Below are positions 38,401-44,147 of a stretch of 44,147 nucleotides of DNA, piece after piece. Location of the stretch: NCBI GenBank assembly GCA_902796035.1, contig CADBNR010000031.1, positions 1-44,147 of the forward strand, read 5' to 3'. Below the pieces are notes generated by a model. It was not told the DNA's origin and searched no databases. It worked only from the letters and a program-made list of their open reading frames with translations. The DNA comes from an uncultured Bacteroidales bacterium (lineage in GTDB: Bacteria > Bacteroidota > Bacteroidia > Bacteroidales > Muribaculaceae). The position numbers were made by a program, and so were the translations under genes. Position 1 is the stretch's first letter; each line of letters starts with the position of its first letter.

Positions 38401-40314
38401 GTGAGCATAATGATTCTCGCCGCCGCAACGGCACTCAACATCGCAGGACCGGGAAGCCTCTCGGTTGCAATCGACACAGTCGGTCCGGCTCCGGTCTACA
38501 GCGTTATTGTTGACAACGATACTCTCGTGTCGCCGTCGCCGCTTGGTCTCGTTACCGATTACGCCGATCTGGCCACGAACCTGCGCCCGGCCGGTGCCGT
38601 CCAGATCAAGGACACCGTGATCAGTTACACACTGGACCGTATCAAGAAGAAAACCGTAAATAAAAAAGCTGTAAAGGCCACTATTCCGTTCGTGAATCCC
38701 GACGGATGGAATCTGGGATTGGAGATGGTTCTGACCGACAACGACATGGCTTTCCGTTACACTCTGCCGCATCAGAACGACCGCGGCTCGGTCCGCGTCA
38801 TGCGCGAGGCCACCGGTTTCTCGTTTCCGGAGCAGACCACTCTATTCCTGACACCGCAGAGCAACGCCATGGTGGATTGGAAACGCACCAAGCCGAGTTA
38901 TGAAGAATATTACATAACGGATGCGCCCCTCGGCACCAAGTCGAAGTTCGGTCATGGCTTCACGTTTCCCGGCCTGTTCCGAATCGGCGACAAGGGATGG
39001 GTCCTGGTCACCGAGACAGGCGTGAACCGCGACTATTGCGGCAGCCGCCTGTCCGATTCCGACAACGGCCTGTTCCGTCTGGAGTTTCCGATGCCCGAGG
39101 AGAACAACGGCAACGGCACCGTCGAGCCTGCGTTCGCGTTGCCCGGTGCCACGCCGTGGCGCACCGTGACGGCCGCCAGGACCCTCAAGCCGATTGTGGA
39201 GACCACCATTCCCTGGGATGTAGTCGCACCGATATACGGCGCAAGCCGTCAGTATGACCCGGCACGCGGCACATGGAGCTGGATTTTGTGGCAGGACGAC
39301 AGCATCAACGACCGCGACCTGCGCGAATACGTGCGTCTGGCAAAGGAGATGGGGTTTGAATACACCCTGGTCGACAACTGGTGGGACAAAAACCTGGGCC
39401 GCAAAGGGATGGAGGAATTCATAAAGTATAGCCGCACGCAGGGCGTGGAGCCCATACTGTGGTACAGCAGCAGCGGCTATTGGAACGACATCGTGCAGGG
39501 GCCTATCAACAAGATGGAGAATCCCCGCATCCGCCGTCAGGAGATGCAATGGCTCAAGGACAACGGCGTCAAGGCCGTCAAGGTGGACTTCTTCGGAGGC
39601 GACAAGCAGGAGACCATGCGACTGTACGAAGCCATACTAACCGATGCCAACGACTTCGGCATCATGGTGATATTCCACGGCTGCACCATGCCCCGTGGCT
39701 GGGAGCGGATGTTCCCCAATTACATCGGTTCCGAGGCCGTGCTCGCCTCCGAGAATATGATATTCTCGCAGGAATTCTGCGACCGCGAGGCCGTGTCCTC
39801 CACGTTGCATCCCTTCATCCGCAACGCCGCCGGGTCCATGGAATATGGCGGCACGTTCCTTAACAAACGGATGCACCGCAGCGACGCCAAGGGTAACGAG
39901 CGGCGCACCAGCGACGCCTTCCAGATCGCGACCGCCATATTGTTCCAGAGTCCGCAGCAGAACTTCGCGCTGGCACCCAACAACCTGACTGACGAGAACA
40001 AGACCGCGCTCGACTTCATGCGCGGCGTCCCTACGCGCTGGGACGATACCGAGTTTTTCGAAGGCTATCCCGGCAAGTATGTGGTGCTGACGCGCAAGGC
40101 AGGAGACAAGACCTATACAGCCGGCATCAACGCCGAGGACGAGATGCGTACCGTCACGTTCGACAAGCTCAACCCCGCCATGAAGTATACGCTCATCACC
40201 GACAGCCACGCCAAGAAGGGCGACCGCCTCAAGAGTCAGGAGATCAAAGGTAGGAAAGCCGTAAAGATCAAACTTGCCAAAGGCGAGGGCTTCGTGCTGG
40301 TCGGCAGTAAATAG
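38401..40314 (+). CDS. Glycoside hydrolase family 97
   Basis: A glycosidase of about 637 residues. The open frame reaches back to a TTG at 38326, but that part contains the promoter, so I start at the GTG at 38401 (the ATG at 38410 is also possible); both give a short signal-like N-terminus, SIMILAAATALNIAGPGS. GH97 layout: an N-terminal beta-sandwich to about residue 265, a TIM barrel (TWSWILWQDDSINDRDLREY, YTLVDNWWDKNLGRKGMEEF, KVDFFGGDKQETM, IVFHG-like IFHGCTMPRG), and a C-terminal beta domain from about 545. The Asp in KVDFFGG fits the retaining subgroup's nucleophile, the group with alpha-galactosidases, rather than the inverting SusB type. No SusC/SusD genes are adjacent. Confidence 0.92.
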   Translation: MSIMILAAATALNIAGPGSLSVAIDTVGPAPVYSVIVDNDTLVSPSPLGLVTDYADLATNLRPAGAVQIKDTVISYTLDRIKKKTVNKKAVKATIPFVNPDGWNLGLEMVLTDNDMAFRYTLPHQNDRGSVRVMREATGFSFPEQTTLFLTPQSNAMVDWKRTKPSYEEYYITDAPLGTKSKFGHGFTFPGLFRIGDKGWVLVTETGVNRDYCGSRLSDSDNGLFRLEFPMPEENNGNGTVEPAFALPGATPWRTVTAARTLKPIVETTIPWDVVAPIYGASRQYDPARGTWSWILWQDDSINDRDLREYVRLAKEMGFEYTLVDNWWDKNLGRKGMEEFIKYSRTQGVEPILWYSSSGYWNDIVQGPINKMENPRIRRQEMQWLKDNGVKAVKVDFFGGDKQETMRLYEAILTDANDFGIMVIFHGCTMPRGWERMFPNYIGSEAVLASENMIFSQEFCDREAVSSTLHPFIRNAAGSMEYGGTFLNKRMHRSDAKGNERRTSDAFQIATAILFQSPQQNFALAPNNLTDENKTALDFMRGVPTRWDDTEFFEGYPGKYVVLTRKAGDKTYTAGINAEDEMRTVTFDKLNPAMKYTLITDSHAKKGDRLKSQEIKGRKAVKIKLAKGEGFVLVGSK

Positions 40315-40338
40315 ACTCGGAGGCAGATATACTGTGCA

Positions 40339-40369
40339 AAAAACGGCGCCCGATACGGACGCCGTTTTT
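40339..40369. terminator. Bidirectional terminator between GH97 and fcl
   Basis: AAAAACGGCG (40339-40348) pairs with CGCCGTTTTT (40360-40369), with a further small CCG/CGG pairing in the loop. It serves both convergent genes. Confidence 0.85.
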
Positions 40370-40407
40370 GCGTTTCTGTGCGCGGCCGGGAAGAGCCTGC
40401 GCTGCTA

Positions 40408-41349
40408 TTATCTCTCCGCGCGCATGGGATTGTGCAGGAAGTCGTCGTAAGCCAGACGGATGCCGTCGGGCAACTCCGTGCTGTAGGTCCAGCCCAAAGC
40501 CGTGGCCTTGCTCACGTCCAGCAGTTTGCGCGGGGTGCCGTTCGGACGCGTGGTGTCCCACAGTATGCGTCCCCTGTAGCCCACGATGTCGGCTACAAGC
40601 TCCGTCAGCTCCTTGATGGTCAGTTCTTTGCCTGTGCCTGCGTTGACGGTCTCGTTGCCCGAGTAATTGTTCATCAGGAACACGCACAGGTTGGCCAGGT
40701 CGTCTACATACAGGAATTCGCGCAACGGGCTGCCGTCGCCCCAGCATGTCACCTCGTCGATGCCCTGTTCCTTGGCCTCGTGGAAACGGCGTATCAGCGC
40801 CGGCAGCACATGCGAGTGCTCGGGGTGATAATTGTCGTTGGGGCCATACAGGTTGGTGGGCATCACCGATATGTAGTCGGTGCCGTACTGACGGTTCAGG
40901 TACTCGCAGTATTTCAGACCGCTGATCTTGGCCAGTGCGTATGCCTCGTTGGTCTGTTCCAGCGGCGAGGTCAGCAGACAAGACTCCGGCATGGGCTGCG
41001 GCGCCATGCGCGGGTAGATGCACGACGAGCCGAGAAACTCCAGTTTCTTGCAGCCGTTGCGCCATGCCGCGTTTATCACGTTCATCTCCAGCATCATGTT
41101 GTCGTACATGAAGTCGGCCAGATGGTTGCGGTTTGCGATGATTCCGCCCACCTTGGCCGCCGCCAGAAAGACGTATTCCGGTTTTTCGGCCGCGAAGAAA
41201 TCGTTCACGGCCTGTTGGTTTATCAGGTCCAGCTCGCTGTGGGTGCGGGTAATGATGTTGTCGTAACCCTGGCGTTTCAGCTCGCGGACTATGGCCGAGC
41301 CCACCATTCCGCGGTGGCCCGCCACATATATTTTAGAATTCTTTTCCAT
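40408..41349 (-). CDS. fcl: GDP-L-fucose synthase
   Basis: A 313-residue short-chain dehydrogenase/reductase that epimerises and reduces GDP-4-keto-6-deoxy-D-mannose to GDP-L-fucose with NADPH. The cofactor loop GHRGMVG is at 11-17, the catalytic Ser/Cys in LGSSCIYP (106-113) and YALAK at 137-141. Other signatures are [19 protein letters not shown] and [20 protein letters not shown]. Length is the family norm. Its usual partner gmd is not in this window. It lies 64 bp downstream of the nucleotidyltransferase fusion gene on the same strand. Products may feed capsule, glycoprotein or LPS fucosylation. Confidence 0.96.
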   Translation of the reverse strand: MEKNSKIYVAGHRGMVGSAIVRELKRQGYDNIITRTHSELDLINQQAVNDFFAAEKPEYVFLAAAKVGGIIANRNHLADFMYDNMMLEMNVINAAWRNGCKKLEFLGSSCIYPRMAPQPMPESCLLTSPLEQTNEAYALAKISGLKYCEYLNRQYGTDYISVMPTNLYGPNDNYHPEHSHVLPALIRRFHEAKEQGIDEVTCWGDGSPLREFLYVDDLANLCVFLMNNYSGNETVNAGTGKELTIKELTELVADIVGYRGRILWDTTRPNGTPRKLLDVSKATALGWTYSTELPDGIRLAYDDFLHNPMRAER

Positions 41350-41413
41350 TATGTCTTAAATCATTCGGATTCATGTTCTTGTCGGCCTGAGGCGAGACGT
41401 CTCAGGCGACCGT

Positions 41414-42571
41414 TTATAGCTTGCGCCTTATCCTGACCGGAATCATGTCGGGAGCGAGCTCTGCGTTGTCAGGCAATACGAGCGCCAGGTGACCGCCGCC
41501 GCCTGCGCCGAGCATCTTCCAGGCCAGTGCCTTGTCGCGAATGGCGTCGATACATTCCGCCACCCCCGGCTGCATCATGGCCGGGAACATGGCCGTCTGC
41601 GCGTTGAACGAATCGCGGAACGCCTCGGCGAAGTCGCCGAGGTCACGACGCATAATGGCGTTCCAGCAGCGGTCGGCCGCGTCGGTCAGCGCCCGCACCT
41701 TGTCGGGCGTGATGTCCTTGCCCTCCACCACCGAGCACCCCGGGCGGCGCGGGAACATGGGCACCAATACTATGTGTCGCTCCAGCCATGCCAGCGTCTC
41801 CTCGTCGTGGCACGACTCGATGCGGTCGGGCCAGTACCGGCCGTCGTAATGATGGCGCGTAAGCCCCGACATACAGATGCCTATTGCGTCCTGGGCTCCC
41901 GATACGTGCCCCTTGTTTTCAGGGTCGTTCTCGAAGCAGAACAGCAGCCTCGCCAGCATCTCCTCGTTATAGTCCGGCAGTTCGTATGGCCAGATTCTTT
42001 TAGCCGCGTTGCGCGTGGAGGTAGACATGCCGCCGCGCTCCATGAACTCGTGCGTCGGCTCGATGGATACGGTGATGGCCCATCCCGCGCCGTGCTGCGA
42101 CACGTACGGCTGGTCGATCCACGTGCCGGCGATGTCGATGCGGTAGGGGAGGTGCGACTTCACTTCGCTGCGCAGCGAGGTGGTGGAACGCGCCTCCAGG
42201 CCGGCGTCCGGCACACGGTTCAGCTCGACATACTCTATGCCGCGTTGGGCACACAGCCGGCGCTTCTCGTCGCTGCCGCCGTCGGAGTTCACCACGAACA
42301 CGTCCGGACGCACTGCATCCATCGTCTCCACGAAGTCCAGCATGCCGCTGCCCGTGTTGATGAAGGCATCCGTCACATAGCGGATGGCCTTGACCATATA
42401 CAGGCGTTCCTTTTCCGAATAGACCGTCTTGCGGTGCTTCAGCTCCTCGATGGTCTTGTCAGAGCCGATACCCACATACAGGTCGCCGTAACGCGACGCC
42501 TCCTTGAAGAACGCCACGTGCCCGGAATGGAGCATGTCGTAGCATCCCGAGACGAATACTTTCTTGTTCAT
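41414..42571 (-). CDS. Nucleotidyltransferase / GHMP-kinase-like fusion protein
   Basis: A 385-residue two-part protein. Residues 1-135 are a cytidylyltransferase-like domain of the HxGH superfamily (VFVSGCYDMLHSGH, His15 and His18; VGIGSDKT; STTSLR at 129-134). Residues 139-385 look like a short GHMP kinase: PYRIDIAGTWIDQP (142-155), SGAQDAIG (224-231) and KMLGAGGGGHLALVLP (352-367). The usual glycine/serine ATP loop of GHMP kinases is not obvious; GMSTSTRNAA (181-190) stands where it might be. I believe similar proteins occur in other Bacteroidales, but know of no characterised member. By analogy it could phosphorylate and activate a sugar, but neither activity is shown. It is flanked by fcl and fucP. 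Confidence 0.88.
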   Translation of the reverse strand: MNKKVFVSGCYDMLHSGHVAFFKEASRYGDLYVGIGSDKTIEELKHRKTVYSEKERLYMVKAIRYVTDAFINTGSGMLDFVETMDAVRPDVFVVNSDGGSDEKRRLCAQRGIEYVELNRVPDAGLEARSTTSLRSEVKSHLPYRIDIAGTWIDQPYVSQHGAGWAITVSIEPTHEFMERGGMSTSTRNAAKRIWPYELPDYNEEMLARLLFCFENDPENKGHVSGAQDAIGICMSGLTRHHYDGRYWPDRIESCHDEETLAWLERHIVLVPMFPRRPGCSVVEGKDITPDKVRALTDAADRCWNAIMRRDLGDFAEAFRDSFNAQTAMFPAMMQPGVAECIDAIRDKALAWKMLGAGGGGHLALVLPDNAELAPDMIPVRIRRKL

Positions 42572-42609
42572 GAAGCAAGGCTTTATTTAAATGCACAATG
42601 CGCGATGGG

Positions 42610-42624
42610 TCGGCCCAAGGCCGA
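42610..42624. other. Short hairpin upstream of the fusion gene
   Basis: TCGGCC (42610-42615) and GGCCGA (42619-42624) with loop CAA. It lies in the 243-bp fucP-fusion gap and could end or pause fucP transcripts; there is no T-run. Confidence 0.35.
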
Positions 42625-42671
42625 TCTTAAATGATTAATAAATTAACGGTGAGTGTGTCGGTTTCATTGCA

Positions 42672-42698
42672 TAGTAGCGCAGGCTGTCCTCAGCCGCG
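42672..42698 (+). repeat. REP-like repeat, copy 1 (direct)
   Basis: A 27-bp unit starting TAGTAGCGCAGGCTGTCC and ending AGCCGCG, four bases from the next copy, which matches it at all but one position over this length. Confidence 0.8.
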
Positions 42699-42702
42699 AA
42701 GA

Positions 42703-42733
42703 TAGTAGCGCGGGCTGTCCTCAGCCGCGCATA
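42703..42733 (+). repeat. REP-like repeat, copy 2 (direct)
   Basis: TAGTAGCGCGGGCTGTCC, then TCAGCCGCGCATA. Each unit is itself an imperfect palindrome, GCGCGGGCTG against CAGCCGCGC around the loop TCCT. Confidence 0.85.
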
Positions 42734-42743
42734 AAACACGGGC

Positions 42744-42778
42744 CAAATGCCTATTGATATTTTATATAAGGCATTTTG
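42744..42778. repeat. Inner inverted repeat between REP-like copies
   Basis: CAAATGCCT (42744-42752) and AGGCATTTTG (42769-42778) are inverted with a 16-base AT-rich loop, nested between copies 2 and 3 so that 42703-42817 can fold into one long hairpin. Confidence 0.7.
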
Positions 42779-42786
42779 CGATTAGC

Positions 42787-42817
42787 TATGCGCGGCTGGG
42801 GACAGCCCGCGCTACTA
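42787..42817 (-). repeat. REP-like repeat, copy 3 (inverted)
   Basis: TATGCGCGGCTGGGGACAGC followed by CCGCGCTACTA is the reverse complement of copy 2 with one mismatch. Its end forms the TAG stop codon of fucP (42817-42815). Confidence 0.85.
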
Positions 42818-44056
42818 TTCATTATGCGCGATGCATAATTTATCGGACATCAATGAGTATGCCAATACACACGCGAAGCAGGCTACGGGCACCCAGAAAG
42901 ATGTGCCGATGCCGGCAGTGTCCGACACCAGGGCCTGCAGCGGGGTGATGAGCGCGCCGCCAAGGATGGCCATGATCAGTCCGGACGCCGCAAGCTTGGC
43001 GTCGTCGCCTGTCACACCCTCCAGGGCTATGCCGTAGATGGTGGGGAACATCAGCGACATACACGCCGAAATGCCTACCAATGCCCAAACCGACGCCCAG
43101 CCCGTGCCGTATATCACGCCTAACGTGCAGCCGATGGCTGCAACGGCCGCCACACGCAGTAGCTTCACCGGCCTGAGGTAGCCCATCAGCCACGTGAACA
43201 GGAAGCGGAACAGCGTGAACGCCACGATGGAATAGAGGAATATCAGCGACGCATCCTTCTCCGCCATGCCTAAACGGTCCATTGCCAGACGGATGGTGAA
43301 CGACCACACGCCCGTCTGCACGCCGACGTAGAAGAACTGAGCCACTACGCCATAGCGCCAGCGCTTGTTGTGCCATAACCTGCCGAACGTCCTGCGGATG
43401 TCGAACTTGCCCGAGTCGCGGTCTTTCGGCATCCTTACCGCCGCTATCACCGCAAGCAGCGCGAGGAGCACCGCGCCTATCAGCATATAGGTGCCCGACA
43501 CAGCGTTCAGTTCATGCTGCTGTATGGCCGCCAGGGCCTGAGAGTCCATGCCCGCCCGTTCCGCGGCATCAGCCGCATTCAGTTCCGACAATATGAAATG
43601 CCGGCTCAGCAATATGCCGCAGATGGCCCCGACCGGGTTGAACGTCTGGGCTATGTTGAGGCGGCGCGTGGCCGTCTCGGGACTGCCCATCGACAGGATG
43701 TATGGATTGGCGGTGGTTTCCAGCACAGCGCATCCTCCGGCCATCACATAGATGGCGAACAGGAAGGACCCGTACGACGCCGCCTGACCGGCAGGATAGA
43801 ACAGCATGGTTCCGGCCGCGTACAGCGCCAGTCCGAGCAGGATGCCCGCCTTGTACGAGCGCCGGCTGATGAATATGGCCGCAGGCAACGCGAAACAGAA
43901 GTAGGCGCCATAGAACGCGAACTGCACCAGCGACGTCTGCAGGTCGCTCATGGACATGATGCGCCTGAACGCCGCCAACAGCGTGTCGTTCATGTTGTTG
44001 GCCATTCCCCACAGCAGGAACAGCAACGAAACCAGTATGAACGGAAGGCGTTTCAT
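42815..44056 (-). CDS. fucP: L-fucose:H+ symporter-like MFS permease
   Basis: A 413-residue inner-membrane transporter with about 12 helices, strikingly like E. coli FucP: LWGMANNMNDTLL (15-27), SYKAGILLGLALYAAGTMLF (67-86), VLETTANPYI (111-120), RRLNIAQTFNPVGAI and GVVAQFFYVGVQTGVWSF. Asp24 and Glu113 correspond to the proton- and substrate-linked Asp46 and Glu135 of E. coli FucP and are 89 residues apart in both. The substrate is therefore probably L-fucose or a similar deoxy or plain hexose. The stop codon is supplied by an adjacent REP-like repeat. It is upstream of the fusion gene and fcl on the same strand. The 91 bases to the window edge show no clear gene. Confidence 0.92.
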   Translation of the reverse strand: MKRLPFILVSLLFLLWGMANNMNDTLLAAFRRIMSMSDLQTSLVQFAFYGAYFCFALPAAIFISRRSYKAGILLGLALYAAGTMLFYPAGQAASYGSFLFAIYVMAGGCAVLETTANPYILSMGSPETATRRLNIAQTFNPVGAICGILLSRHFILSELNAADAAERAGMDSQALAAIQQHELNAVSGTYMLIGAVLLALLAVIAAVRMPKDRDSGKFDIRRTFGRLWHNKRWRYGVVAQFFYVGVQTGVWSFTIRLAMDRLGMAEKDASLIFLYSIVAFTLFRFLFTWLMGYLRPVKLLRVAAVAAIGCTLGVIYGTGWASVWALVGISACMSLMFPTIYGIALEGVTGDDAKLAASGLIMAILGGALITPLQALVSDTAGIGTSFWVPVACFACVLAYSLMSDKLCIAHNE

Positions 44057-44147
44057 GATTAATTAAGAGCTTGTTTAATAATAAATGTTAATGATAGGGC
44101 GGTCATTCGTCAGGCAGATTCCCTCTTGCGTTGAGGGAGTTATGGGG

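Noticed and set aside
41414..42571. Annotation of the fusion protein as Fkp (fucokinase/GDP-fucose pyrophosphorylase)
   Set aside because: Fkp is about 950 residues with a different N-terminal pyrophosphorylase; here the N-terminal is an HxGH cytidylyltransferase-like domain and the GHMP part is short.
42672..42817. CRISPR array
   Set aside because: There are only three units, one is inverted, spacing is irregular and no cas gene is present.

Overview
This window looks like a piece of chromosome from a Bacteroidales bacterium, probably a gut member of the Muribaculaceae or a close relative. That is an inference from gene content and base use. The DNA is fairly GC-rich. Promoters follow the Bacteroidetes pattern, TTTG then 19-21 bases then TAnnTTTG, very often as the exact octamer TAATTTTG. 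The genes also include Bacteroidetes-type outer-membrane proteins: the TamL lipoprotein with TamB, a Bacteroidetes-type LptD, a TonB-receptor-like barrel, a GH97 glycosidase and a small protein resembling a type IX secretion sorting domain. I see no phage, insertion sequence, CRISPR array or rRNA.

Layout. Bases 1-523 hold no gene but carry three palindromic elements and a 29-bp duplication. Bases 524-4645 (minus strand) run dacB, a conserved hypothetical with a translated 9-bp repeat array, rsmI, a Cbp1-like coiled-coil lipoprotein and a SPOR-domain lipoprotein. Bases 4793-17345 (plus strand) hold an AI-2E-family permease, two CPA2 cation/proton antiporters, three small lipoproteins, a polyprenyl synthetase, a TatD nuclease, rpsA, the stand-alone sorting-domain-like protein and ilvE. 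Bases 17405-21913 (minus) hold an HD-domain protein, the outer-membrane barrel protein and nhaA. Bases 22219-27295 (plus) hold lptD, typA and a small basic membrane protein. A small winged-helix gene (minus) and rsgA (plus) diverge around 27.7 kb. Bases 28883-36624 (minus) form a vanZ-tamB-tamL operon. Bases 36764-38163 (minus) hold rpmA, rplU, rpsO and two identical tRNA-Asn genes. A GH97 glycosidase (plus) follows. The right end (minus) has a fucose-related group: fucP, an unusual nucleotidyltransferase/GHMP-kinase-like fusion and GDP-L-fucose synthase.

How the genes work together. Most are housekeeping: translation (rpsA, rpsO, rplU, rpmA, typA, rsgA, rsmI, tRNA-Asn), envelope building (dacB, lptD, tamB, tamL, polyprenyl synthetase) and sodium/proton balance (nhaA and two CPA2 antiporters). 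The fucose group may import L-fucose and feed nucleotide-sugar chemistry, but no gmd or typical Fkp gene is present here.

The observations most worth following are: (1) two diverged palindromic elements at 9-143 and 222-335 that keep the same fold with different stem sequences; (2) the 385-residue fusion protein next to GDP-fucose synthase and FucP; (3) REP-like hairpin repeats that supply the fucP stop codon; (4) two 12-bp palindromes spaced 20 bp apart around the promoter of the winged-helix gene; (5) two promoters so close to their start codons that leaderless mRNAs are likely; (6) 9-10 bp tandem arrays between genes and, once, in frame inside a gene.
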